DNA of 64,000 nucleotides from Gracilaria domingensis (Eukaryota; Rhodophyta; Florideophyceae; Gracilariales; Gracilariaceae): positions 62,001 to 126,000 of the forward strand of contig VCMS01000025.1 in NCBI GenBank assembly GCA_022539475.1, written 5' to 3'. The position numbers and the translations under genes were made by a program. The notes beneath the pieces are model-generated. The model saw only the letters and a list, made by a program, of their open reading frames with translations. It was not told the origin of the DNA and ran no database searches. Numbering within the stretch: the first letter of the stretch is position 1; each line of letters opens with the position of its first letter. Shown here piece after piece: positions 9,406 to 20,217 of this stretch.

Positions 9406-10564
9406 AGAAGCATTGTCTATTTCCAAATAGATTTGGCCATGTCTTCGTTACAACCACCGCGTACAGATGCGTACGGCACTAATATGAAACGCGCTACAAG
9501 GAAGAAAAGCTAAGCTGGATACAACCTTGAAAATCGCATTTTTTTTCTTCTTCTTTTCCGTGGTGCTATGTCCTCCATTCCGAAACTAAGGGAGTGCAAT
9601 CTATCTAAAAAGTTCTCGCCGCCCTTGTCAAGAAGGTCTACAACTTTTCAGGCCAACACGCATTCATTTCTGACCGAAGCCAAAGTAGTTGCAATGATAA
9701 AGCGCTGAATATCTGGGCAGAATGGACTGGAAGGAGTCTGAGGGCTGAGTTCCGTGGCATGGACTTTCCGTCGCAGCCCAAGACCTTTTGTACTGCAAGA
9801 CCCAAGGTGCTGGAAACCCCAATTCGACTGAAATCGGAACAAATCTCTGGTTTTGCTTGTAATTGCAGAAGCAAATATACATGAACAGGGTTATAAAATA
9901 TGAATGGGGATGATCTGCTTCAATATGACGTTCTCTTTCTTCTGTAGCAAGGAGTTGGCCGCGCCACAAAAAGCATCAACTGCGGTAATCAGTTCTCTGC
10001 TTTAGAGGGCTTGTCTTCAAAAATTTCTGAAGCTTGTTGTCTCAAGCTTGTTGTGGCTAGCAATGCATTTCTCGCTTAAGAGTGTGGGCATAGTGTAGGT
10101 AACAAATCACGAGGACATTGCTCATAACTTCTTTCTTCCCTCAGACAGAGGCCGCGTTCAAAGGGGGCCCTTTCCAACAATCTCAACCTTCGTGGCGATA
10201 CGCACTTCCATATTCATTCCCCAAAACAGGATCGACAAGTGATCGAACAGATGTGCATGTAATGGCATGCAGAATAGTATGGTAATGGTGTGCAAGGGAC
10301 CGTGACTAGGTGTGTTCTTTCTTATTATATGAAAGGGCAAAACCAGAAATCTATCATGTCTAAGCCAGTGATTTTTAGAAGAAGAGCATGTAAATTGATC
10401 CATTATATGCATATAGTGTTATGAAAATCATGATAGTTGTGGTTGTGATTATATCAAAGAAGAGAGAAAGAAGTTTGTTTATTTTGTTTGTCGTCTTACG
10501 TTGAAGGGCCCATCACGTAGGAATGAATTACCTGCCACAAGAGAAAGAAAAGACAAACACATGA

Positions 10565-10688
10565 TAGAAATGACTAAGCCATGGCCGTCAAAGTTTTTGG
10601 CGTTCTTTAGGAGAGAAGGTTACCTCTAGAACATAGAAATAGCCTTACTTCTGCCTCGCAATTGGGGGCAGATGACTATAAAGGAGAG
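10565..10688. repeat. Dispersed direct repeat, copy B
   Basis: Second copy of the 9285 repeat. It lies between two copies of GTTGAAGGGCCC (10500-10511 and 10696-10707), which copy A does not have, and runs into a short GA microsatellite at 10684-10696. Confidence 0.85.
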
Positions 10689-13600
10689 AGAGAGAGTTGA
10701 AGGGCCCGGGATAGAATTCTACGTGTACTGTCTGAAACTGACTGATATGCGTGTATTGATGGCTGACGCGGTGAGCTTTTGTAGTGTGCATTCAAGGCGC
10801 AAGGCTGGGTTCTCATACTCCCAGAGGGCTTAGCCCCGGGCTTCTGTGCCTCAGCGCTGTGCGCAAATTTAATTTATAGAAGTGTCCTGAGGACAAAGAC
10901 GCTCCACCAATGGTAATCTTGGTATTTACCGTCGCATTAGACGAATTGTGAAGGTAGGTGTCCATTCTGCCTCTTACTCTCGTGCCATCAGTTTGTTCAG
11001 TACGCAATCATTGTGTGCAAAGTTTGCAATGCATACTATGCTTGCACTGCTGTATTTAGCTGTCACGTACCTTTCACCGTTACGCATACGTCGTAGCAAC
11101 TTGCAAACTTTGTGACAAAAACTCTGTAATGTTACGGACAACGAGTTGTGGGGCATTTGCGTATGATGTTTGTAAAATAATAAAATAGAAATTTTTTCGT
11201 TCCCTGAACAATACCGTCTGTCCAAACGGAAAATCATACCCCTCTTTTGGTGGATCTTGTTACTCGAAGACTATAATTAAAAGTCCCCCGATATACAGAC
11301 TAGAAGAATTTAACTCTACACATCTGTTTCTAAATGAAGCCCAGTATATCAGTTTCACTAGTGTTTTTGGTTCCAGGCACTTATTGTTCCTCAACGATAA
11401 ACGCTTTCATAATAGGTTCGGTACTTTCTGAAGCTTCTCTTGGAATTGTGAGGTTTTCTTAGCTCTATTAAACGCTTTGCTGCTGCAAAGCATTCTTCGT
11501 CATCAAAAATCAATTGAAGCACAAGAGTCGCGACCTTGTTGGGAGAGGTCAAGTCGCTTTGACGCTGGGATAAGTATTCAGGTGAGGGATCTCCCGAGAA
11601 AAGCCCGTACGCCGGTCAAGGGGATATACGTTCCGGCGGTCGAGGTGTGCCGGCTGCGATGCAAATCTTCGAAATACGTACATTGCGAAGTGAACCTACG
11701 ATCGAGGTTGACCCGGAAACTTGCCTTCATGTCGTAGATGAGCAGCTCATTTGAGTTTCCCTTAGGAATCCTACATAACCCAGTGCTTTGCTCATATAGC
11801 AATGAAAAAAAACAAATATCACTGAAACTTAGTGAGTAAATCTTGTTTTCCGGCATCACCACAACAATAAAAGCTCGCCCACAATATCTCTACTCTCGCT
11901 GCTCAAAGAATGGATAGAAGAAGACTCTAACATTAAAGCGCTCATGATGAACATAGTTCGGCGTGGTTAGAAATCAATGAATTTTCTCTTAAATGATATG
12001 TTGTATCTCTCAAGTCTCATTCTGTTGTTCGCTTCTTAAAAATATCGAAACAAATTTGGAGCATAGGAGGAGCCTACTTCATAGCTTTGCACATTTTGGA
12101 GCACAAAGGTAAAATATCTGCTTGATACTTCCGAACATGAGATTATACTACTAAGTCTAGTTTTCGTAGAGTGTTACCAAATCGAAAGCTCCATACTGAC
12201 TATAGTTCCATTTGTAAATCTCACATATGTTTTGCTCACAATACACCTTTTCCAATGGTTTATCTCTGCAAGAGAACGTGACCTTCGTGCTTCTAGGTTC
12301 TGCAAAATTTTCGGTCCCGTCAGGACGAGAGGCTCAGCTCTTTTGAACTGTGAGCTTCTACGAGATCTAGAATTCTATAGTTTGTTAGACGCAGCAACAA
12401 ACGAGTTGCGCATTGCTGAAGAGTGAAAGTGAGCAGAACCCACCAGCAGGAAAAAAGGGTGTTCTGTTTCCTGTCAGAACACTTGACAACATCTCATCAG
12501 TTCTTGGCCTCCGTCGGAGATCCATCTGCCAACTCGTTTCGCTCTGATCGCACGAATGCGGATCAGACCCAGGCACACCGCGTGGAGGCGAGTAGCATGT
12601 GCCCCTGTCAGAACACGTTTTGTAATTTAAATATGCCCAACTTAGATGGATGTAAATTTCAACGTAGTGGGAACATATATGCACCATCAGTAACCACTTG
12701 GTTGCATCTAGCGAGAATAAGGTATTCACACCTTACTAGCTAACTAGACTTTCATGCACTGTTTTTGGCAACAAGCCATTTTAATCTCATGTCCTTCGCA
12801 CGTAATTTTGTTCAAAATGGTTCTGCAATCCTTTCTTTACGCAAATGCATGGTCTCGCATTATTCCATTTTTTAAGAATCAACAGAAGCTAAGAGTAATC
12901 TTTGACTAATAACTAAATGACATTGCTACATTGAAGCATTCTTTGAAACTTAGCTTTTGTCTCCTTTCAAAAATAAGTCATTTCGCCTTTAGATTACGAC
13001 ATCATAGATCTCGTTTGTGTTGCTAATGCGCGATTCATACATCGTGAAGAAAAAATTCGTACCATGGAGGGAGTCCTTCTACTTGGGTCAAGAGTTTCCC
13101 TGTAACCTATTTGCTACGTATTTTTATTACAGGAACATGCTTTAATCTTACTTCTAACTAACTTGTAGTACTTCAAGAACCTCAAATCCAGTGTAGTATA
13201 CGGCGAATTGTTTAATCTCATAACCAACCTGAATAACAACAACAATGAACGGTTTACTCGCTTCAAGTTTTGCAGGCCACATATGTCATTGTCTGGTGGA
13301 GATAAGCGGTTATAATCTGGGAGAGACATGTCTTTCTCCTGATCCTCACTCGATAATAGTACCATACAAACGTGAAGTCGAAGGTGTTGACGAGTTTGCA
13401 GAAAGATTCTTTCATGTTCCTTGCAAACGAATTTGCATACGACGTTCATGTGATCCATCTATGAAAGAAGTCCCATTTCTACATTGGGACCTCTCTAGTC
13501 TTCAACAAGCTACACATTTGTGTTGGCAGCAAAATAACCCCAAACCTTTGTCTTTCTAGCGGCTACCTTTCATACTCATGTTGTTTGGTGAAGATGTATC

Positions 13601-13871
13601 TATGTTTTTCCCCGCTGTATCTATCTTCACAAGCTTGTTTTCTCGTGTATTCTAGATTCCGTACAATATCTTAAGGCGCTGAATTCGGAGATAGCCCTTG
13701 GAATGAGGCAACAAGACGATTTTGACTTCAAATTCCGAGAAGAATGCTACTCAACAGCTACCAAATCTACTTAAGCAGAGCGCGCTCGAGAAGTATCACA
13801 TTTCACCTATCTCACTAAATCAAGTGACCCACAAGACTCTCAAACTTCATTCAAGCTCTCAGGCCTAAATC

Positions 13872-14312
13872 ATGATTTCTATCAACTTCGTTGCCTTGAT
13901 GCTTCTATCTATCGTCTATGTCGCAGCCCAAGATGGGACTTTGGTCGCGCCGACAGAGGCACTAGTTACCGATTCCGCAGCAGGGGCCGGCATTGTTCCA
14001 TTTCCTATTCCTTGCGGTTCAACGTGTGCGGATGGGCCTGGACCCACGTATCGATGCGTGACCGTGTTTTGCCCTTTTTTTTCTTTCTGTTTACAGAAAG
14101 CTACATGCGATTTGCTGCCGTTCCGTATCGGTCAACAAATTTTTCCCAACGCGAAGTGTTGTATGACCAGAGCTGTGTGCGCCATCTTCCGCGGAGCCAC
14201 AGCTCCTGCTCCTGGAGCACCTGGTCCGGCACTCTCCAGTTCTTTTTCTGGCGGATCGGTTGAGGATATTGACATCGACTCTGTTCCTGAAGAAGACCTT
14301 GTGTTTGTCTAA
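13872..14312 (+). CDS. Small secreted Cys-rich protein
   Basis: 146 aa from the ATG at 13872. Residues 1-19 form a signal peptide (MISINFVALMLLSIVYVAAQ). A central region of about 70 residues holds ten Cys (CGSTC, RCVTVFC, FCLQKATC, KCCMTRAVC), followed by a Pro/Ala/Ser-rich and finally acidic tail. I do not recognise the family; spacing suggests several disulfides in an extracellular protein. A pyrimidine-rich stretch ending in TTTACAG at about 14,096 looks like a 3' splice site, but removing the best donor-acceptor pair would be only about 49 nt and would change the frame, so I keep the continuous frame. Isolated gene; nearest coding neighbour is the first fucosyltransferase-like gene. Confidence 0.65.
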   Translation: MISINFVALMLLSIVYVAAQDGTLVAPTEALVTDSAAGAGIVPFPIPCGSTCADGPGPTYRCVTVFCPFFSFCLQKATCDLLPFRIGQQIFPNAKCCMTRAVCAIFRGATAPAPGAPGPALSSSFSGGSVEDIDIDSVPEEDLVFV

Positions 14313-15872
14313 AGACCTGGTTGTCCCCCATGGTTGGAAGAAAAGCGTTGCTCGACGTAGATATCGATGCCGAATTCCACTTGTCTTCGTTGAAATTCGT
14401 CGGTGAAGATCCGGACAAGATATACTTTTCTGTTCTTTTCTATTCTTTCTAGATTGAATCAATGAAAGTCACATTGAAAGCAGTCGTAAGGTCATCCGCT
14501 TAGGGCCGTATGGTCGTAGTTCGATATCATCGAACCCCGACGAGCTTGTGAAGCTAAAGTGGTAGTTGTTTCTTTCTGCTCAATGTACTAGAGAAGCAAT
14601 ACCATTAAAGTCATCCTCTATTTTGATTATGCTCTTGTTACGCACGGGATTGTCCATGATAGGGTGAGTTATTTTGCGTAATTGCAGCAGTCGAATAGTT
14701 CCTCCAGAGGGAGGTTGTAGTGGACTATAACTCCTCAAAGATCCCCATACGAAAAGAAAGCAGATATTTCTCTGCAGTTTTCCTCATAGCGAAGCACCTA
14801 TAAGACAAATTAATATCCGAACCAGAGTGACGTTTCATGCTTCTCGTTTTGGTGATGTTATCATGGAAATTAGATACTGTTTCGCAAAAAGTAGAAAATG
14901 AAGCTGAATCAAGGCATGTCGCTAGGACAGTCGCTTAAGTTTTCATGAGATACACAAATATTCATGGTCCAGATAGGGGCTTGTATCATTTCCTGTGTAT
15001 CACAGGAGACGAGAAGGAATGAGACGTCCCCATGTGAATTTTGTCACAACGAATGAGAAGCAAACCCTGTTTTGAAGTTCCTAGGTTTACCCATCAAGTT
15101 CTAAATTAGAACTCCGGCGACGATCCTCGTAAGATTTGGAGATCCAATGTTGGCATTGACTTATGCTTTGGCGGTATGTCATCCTCAGGGGCAAAGAAGG
15201 AAAGGAAGAAGTCGATTTCATTTTTGCGTTGTGAGTACTATTTCCAAATAGATTTGGTGCAACATGATGATTTATAACTCACCATGAGCTGCATAAGTCA
15301 TCATGAGAGGCTGTATAAGTCATCATGGCTTTTCACGATGATGGCATTTCAGATCCGAACTGTGGAGCACCCTTGGTACAGTAGTTTGAGGCAAAGTAAA
15401 TCAAGGTGGTTCTGTTTCCTGCAGTCTCTGCGCTTCCGTATTTTGCATTCTTATTCAACTCTCCCAGAACGAAGGTCAACAGAAAGCTTGCGGAAATGGA
15501 TTGGTATTCTTCAGTATGCGTTACCACCAACAGATTATTGTTTTACCCTTCGGTCACGATAACGTGCTTCATAGGACCAAAGTGTCGTGACGAAACAGTG
15601 AGACAGGAGGAGAGTATCTGGAATACACGATTCTTTTGGAAAGAGTCACATCTTTGGCCACAGACACTGACAGGGAGCCCTTAAGATTTACTAGTGCCTC
15701 ACATCAAAGAACGGTAACCCGTCAATTGTCAGCTTCGTCCCAGCCTCTTCATCACCATTTCTATGCAACATCGTTTCGATTCCCTAATCCCACCCCCTAC
15801 CCCCCAGCTGACTCTTTCTTCAGTTTCAAGAAAGTCTACATTTAGCACGCCTTCCGCATAAAAACCAACGCA
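14313..15872. other. Intergenic, 1.56 kb
   Basis: No supported gene. It contains the 20-bp CTATTTCCAAATAGATTTGG motif at 15238-15257 shared with 9418, and a two-unit tandem repeat at 15283-15326 built on ATAAGTCATCATG. The last 60 bp before the next gene are pyrimidine-rich, consistent with a promoter or 5' leader. Confidence 0.5.
15283..15326. repeat. Two-unit tandem repeat
   Basis: Two consecutive units of about 20 bp share ATAAGTCATCATG and differ mainly by AGCTGC versus AGAGGCTGT at the front. Confidence 0.75.
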
Positions 15873-17312
15873 ATGATATCGCCCACAGTCGACCACATCG
15901 AAGGCGCAAAACCAAAGAACTGGAGTTCGAACTGGAGTTCGAAACACTGTTATCTACTCTTCGTTCATATTGTTGTAGTAATCCTTATGTTTCGAAGTGC
16001 ACCGAGGTTTCGTCGAAGAACCGGAGCTATCTATCCGATACTCAAATCATCGAAGGAGCACTTTCTCACCGCCATCCGCCCATATACCGCTCTCAACGAA
16101 GTAGACAGAGAATTGGCTGGGAGCAAGTATTTGGGATCCCCGCAGCTTCGAGAAAGTGAAGTTGGTGCTCTTCGTGTGTTGGTTGAACAATATGTCGAGA
16201 CCCACAAACGGAACCGGTTCAATGCATCGCGAATCCTCATTTTCAGACCTCGGCGAACTGGTTTGGGAGATCGTCTGACTGCCTTGGCGTTTGCGTTCTG
16301 GGCTGCCTCCGTATCTGAGCGCCTTTTTCTGGTTGATTGGCAAGATCCGTTTCCATTGGGTCAACTATTTCAAAACGCGAATCCTGATGTTGACGTATTC
16401 TTTAACCAGCGTTTAGACGATCCTACCAATGATACTATCAGTGAGAGTCCTTCGTCGAAAGTTGCCTTCGTCAAAGCTGGCGAGAAGGGACTAAGGATGT
16501 ACGAATCGACTATACTATCCAAAGTCAGAACTGTGATCGTGGAAATGCATTACATGCCAAAGTTATCAAAGGCGTTTGTGGCGAAGAGGTTTCCCGCTGG
16601 GGTCAGTGCTTCTTATGTTAGCGGAGTGGCTTCAACAATTCCGTTCTTCCGCATCGTGTTTCATCACGTTTTCAAGTTGAGCGATGAAATGGTCCAATAC
16701 CAAAAACAGATGAGTAAGAAAATGAGAATCAGACCCACTTACCCTATCCGTGACGGGACGCATTCATCGGTAAACAGCAAAGAAGGCGCTCATACCGATG
16801 TCGAAGAGTTTGATGAGAACGCACGACCGTACATTGCGGTGCATGCCAGGATCGGCAGCGGAGTGGGAGAGTATCAAGGAAGATTCATGGATATTACTCA
16901 CGATATGAGGACTGGGGCAATGTGCCTGGCTTCGAGAGCGGTAAGATTGGCGCATATGTCAGGACACCCTCCACTTCCGATTTATCTGGCCACTGATACC
17001 CCATCATTTCGGGAGGTGTTCCGCGAGGTTGTGAGAAACTTCAGTCATGGACGAGTTGACGTTGTTGCTGGAGATTGGGATGTGGTACATATTAATGCTT
17101 TTCTGTATCCGAACAACACGGGAATGGAACAACCCCCTGCACCACAAAGGGCCCTGCGAGATACCTGTGTTGATCTTGTAATGTTGGGCCATGCAGAACA
17201 CATGGTTGCGCTCTACAGTTCTTTTCCCCGTTTAGCGCTTGGCGTGGGAACGGCCCGTACTCTCACGGAGTTACGAAACGAAATATGCTACAAAGTAGAT
17301 AAGTGGAAATGA
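15873..17312 (+). CDS. Fucosyltransferase-like type II membrane protein, copy 1
   Basis: 479 aa from the ATG at 15873. A short cytosolic segment precedes one membrane anchor (about residues 27-46, YLLFVHIVVVILMF). The luminal part begins with a stem and then has RILIFRPRRTGLGDRL, AFWAASVSERLFLVDW and a later PYIAVHARIGSGVGE and PIYLATDTPSF, ending VGTARTLTELRN. The GLGDR...VDW block resembles NodZ/FUT8-type fucosyltransferases, and the HxR and ATDT blocks fit the donor half of that GT-B fold. I infer a Golgi glycosyltransferase acting on cell-surface glycans; the sugar and acceptor are not deducible. A same-length paralog lies at 20218. Intronless. Confidence 0.65.
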   Translation: MISPTVDHIEGAKPKNWSSNWSSKHCYLLFVHIVVVILMFRSAPRFRRRTGAIYPILKSSKEHFLTAIRPYTALNEVDRELAGSKYLGSPQLRESEVGALRVLVEQYVETHKRNRFNASRILIFRPRRTGLGDRLTALAFAFWAASVSERLFLVDWQDPFPLGQLFQNANPDVDVFFNQRLDDPTNDTISESPSSKVAFVKAGEKGLRMYESTILSKVRTVIVEMHYMPKLSKAFVAKRFPAGVSASYVSGVASTIPFFRIVFHHVFKLSDEMVQYQKQMSKKMRIRPTYPIRDGTHSSVNSKEGAHTDVEEFDENARPYIAVHARIGSGVGEYQGRFMDITHDMRTGAMCLASRAVRLAHMSGHPPLPIYLATDTPSFREVFREVVRNFSHGRVDVVAGDWDVVHINAFLYPNNTGMEQPPAPQRALRDTCVDLVMLGHAEHMVALYSSFPRLALGVGTARTLTELRNEICYKVDKWK

Positions 17313-17864
17313 CACTGTGTTTTCGATTCACACACACATGCTGCCCACCTCATTTTGCCTGTCGCATGACGAGCATTAGTGGTAGGAGGTATTCCAGCGA
17401 CCTAGTTCGCGATTTTGTCTCTCACCCCGTAGAACTTGAGGTAAAACATAGCAGTCTTGCCAAGGCTATTGTCACTTCTGTGTTTGATGTCCTTTTGTTG
17501 CCCTTCTGCTCGCATTGACTCGGTTGTACTTCAGGGATCATCGCGCTTGCGAACAATTCAAGAAGAGCCGCATACTAAATCTAACTAGACAAGTGTAATG
17601 CCATTGGATGCGTTCTTCGACTGTGAAGTAACAGCTCCGAGACTTTTGTGATCATCCAGGGCAACTCTTTTACGACCACAAAAGTGCTGATGTTGTTCTC
17701 ATCTGATACGTACTTGCGCAGGGGAAATAGATTGCGTTTACGACGCGTTCTACTGTCACCATTCTGGACCAGTCCTAATGGGTACAAGAAGGCGAAGTTA
17801 CATGGTAATGTTCATGACTTGCAGGTCGGCGAAAGTCTATCGGGCTGAACCAGCGTAATGCATC
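17313..17864. other. Intergenic between convergent genes
   Basis: 550 bp between the 3' ends of the first glycosyltransferase gene and the minus-strand acidic protein gene. I see no gene or repeat in it. Confidence 0.5.
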
Positions 17865-18770
17865 TCAGTAGTCATCACCATAGTCGTCTGCGTAACCGCC
17901 GTCATCATAGTCATCATAATCGTCAAAACCCCCGCCATAGTCATCCGCGTCACCGCAACCGTCATCGAAGTCGTTATAACCATCATTGTAATCATCCACG
18001 TAACCGCCACAGTCGGCGTGAGCATCACCACCGTCATTAGCACCTCCATCATAATCTTCAGCACAGCCACTGTTGTCGTGGACATCATCATCGTCGGAAC
18101 GATGGTCATCATTTCGTTCGCTACCGTCTATATAAACCCCATTAGAGTCATATCTAGCACCATAGTCATTTGCATTTGGTTCAAGCAACGTCGCAGACCT
18201 CTGTTCGAAGTACAAGCGGGAAGAATGCTGCTCATAACTCAATTCTCGGATCGAAGTTTCAACGGTTTCATGCCTCTGACTGAACTCGTAACGATCACCA
18301 GAGCTACTCATTTGAAGCATGCCGACGACAGGTTGGCCTTCATGTCGACCGGAATCGCCATAAGCATGATTGGAGTACGGAATGGGATTCCCAATTTGTT
18401 CTCTGGAGTCTGGAATGAATCCATGGTATTGGGTGTGCCGATCGGCGTTGATTTCGACCCGAGTTTCAACTACTGTGGATGTGGTCTTCAAATGAAGACC
18501 AGCAACGGCTGTCTGCAACGCATTCAACTCAAGCGCATAGGATTCAGAACGCCTTTGATCATTATGCACATCAGTGCCTCTTACCACATTCAGCTCGGAC
18601 ATTTGAGCTCTCTCCGCGACACCATAAGAGCTTTGCACTTTAGCTTCACGTACCTCACAACCTCCGGAGGAAGATCCAAGCTTCAAGGAAGATTCATGAG
18701 TCGCACTTTTCGACACAGAAATGCTTTGCCCAACCTCATAGCTGCCAGATCCACGTGAATGAACAGACAT
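17865..18770 (-). CDS. Acidic Asp/Gly/Tyr-rich protein
   Basis: 301 aa using the ATG at 18770. The first two thirds are Ser/Gln/Glu-rich without a signal peptide or membrane segment. The last 90 residues are low complexity: Asp, Gly, Tyr, Asn with a few His and Cys (for example GGYADDYGDDY at the C-terminus). I do not recognise the family. Acidic Gly/Tyr/Asp tails of this sort are usually disordered and can bind cations or basic proteins; that is inference. An ACTTGCAG sequence lies directly before the start codon on the minus strand, so the ATG may sit near the 5' end of a second exon and the true N-terminus could be longer. The gene sits between the two paralogous glycosyltransferase genes in opposite orientation. 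Confidence 0.6.
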   Translation of the reverse strand: MSVHSRGSGSYEVGQSISVSKSATHESSLKLGSSSGGCEVREAKVQSSYGVAERAQMSELNVVRGTDVHNDQRRSESYALELNALQTAVAGLHLKTTSTVVETRVEINADRHTQYHGFIPDSREQIGNPIPYSNHAYGDSGRHEGQPVVGMLQMSSSGDRYEFSQRHETVETSIRELSYEQHSSRLYFEQRSATLLEPNANDYGARYDSNGVYIDGSERNDDHRSDDDDVHDNSGCAEDYDGGANDGGDAHADCGGYVDDYNDGYNDFDDGCGDADDYGGGFDDYDDYDDGGYADDYGDDY

Positions 18771-20217
18771 ACTCTGCAAGTCACTTGTTCTAAACGAAAT
18801 CAGACGTGAAGTGCAGTACGGAAGAAGTCACCCACAAGTATGAGGCAAGAAGCCCAGACACAAAAGGCAGCCCTCTGTGCTGAATGTCCGAAGATCAGTT
18901 TACCCAGTGAACTACTCACGGCACGTCCGACCGTAGTAACGAAAGATTGAAAGACCAGGCTTCACAGAAGCGAAACTATTCAGGAACCAGTCAGAACAAC
19001 GATGGTTAAGCTTGTTCCATAGCTTCAACACATCCACGATGAAAGATGATGGCGAAGACGAAAGGTCTGCTGCCTAAAAAGTGCAAGGGTGCCAACGACT
19101 GTTGTTGGTGCGCACACGAATCGATATCACCGATGCCATCAGCTGTGAAAGGCAGGCCACAGGCCACCGCAAAGTAAAGTTAAAGAGTTCATGGGCTCCT
19201 GTTACCGATACTGTAGCCCTTTTACCCTAGTTGACGACGGTACCATAGTCGAGAGGAGTGTGGGTGCGCCCTATTGCTCTTTTGAACTCAAATTTGAAAG
19301 TGGCCTCATGTTGTGTCATGTCAGATTGTATCATCGTGATGAACATCATGATGATGATCGCCACGAAGAAGGACATCGGGATTCGTTGGACCAATTTGAT
19401 GTGGTCAAAAGGTTCGCAATAAAGACGCCAAGAGTCGCTAAAGTGGACACGGGAACCGTCGATACCCGACGCTTCCAATGAGATCTTTCTGACAAAGACT
19501 CGAGATCAAACTTTTTGATCTCAGATCGCCGAAGGCGTTTTTACAAATTTTGTATTCATGGCGAAAACGTTATCCTTATACCCGTCGTGTGGACCCAGGT
19601 CCAGAAGGCTTCGTTTCGGACACGGATGACGGCACCGAGTCATTTCCCTGCGACCGATATCATTGCAGCTTGCAATGCAAGCCGTACGCTTGTAGCTTTA
19701 CAGTGCTCAGCACTAGTTCTACTTCTGGCTCAGTTAAACAGTTTAACTTACAACTTCGATTTTGCTGATAGGCAAACAAACTATGAATTATGAATATATC
19801 AGATGAGGGTCGCTGTTTGTGAAGCTACTGTACAGCCTGCATCAAAGGTTTAAAAAGTCCTGTGATCTTCGTTGCTACCTGCGTCGTTCAAGTTTCGATG
19901 TACATTTCTGAAGATATAGACCGGTACTCCTGGAGTACAATAACCGAACAAAAGCAATTACGTACAACTTCAGATTCAACACATTTAAACAATCTCGTCG
20001 TTCGTAACAGACACCAGCTAGAAGCAGTACGTCACACTTTCTGTGATATCTGCTGCTATGAAACGTTCATTCTTTGCGTGCTCTCTCTCCTCCTGTTCTA
20101 TCAGTCACATGCAGCCGATAAGATATGCTTTCCGCTATCACAAGTTGCCATTCACATCGCCAACAAACGCAACGAATAAACTCAGTGTGTTACAAGTTCG
20201 GTATAGGCGCAGCGGAG
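18771..20217. other. Intergenic, 1.45 kb
   Basis: Divergent spacer between the acidic protein gene and the second glycosyltransferase gene. Open frames are short and unconvincing. Near 19,330-19,365 there is a run of CATCATGATGATGAT-type self-complementary trinucleotides. No other structure seen. Confidence 0.5.

Larger units (their letters stand above)
8036..13871. other. Long gene desert
   Basis: Almost 6 kb without a gene I can support. Base composition drops towards AT, and open frames are short or lack ATG (the longest, 8396-8953 +, opens with TTG and has no family features). The region contains a direct repeat pair (9285 and 10565), a 12-bp repeat flanking the second copy (10500 and 10696) and a 20-bp motif at 9418 that recurs at 15238. 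Spliced genes or noncoding RNAs could be missed here. Confidence 0.55.

Noticed and set aside
14060-14100. Intron ending in TTTACAG inside the 146-aa gene
   Set aside because: Best donor gives an intron of only about 49 nt and shifts the frame; the continuous frame keeps the Cys pattern.
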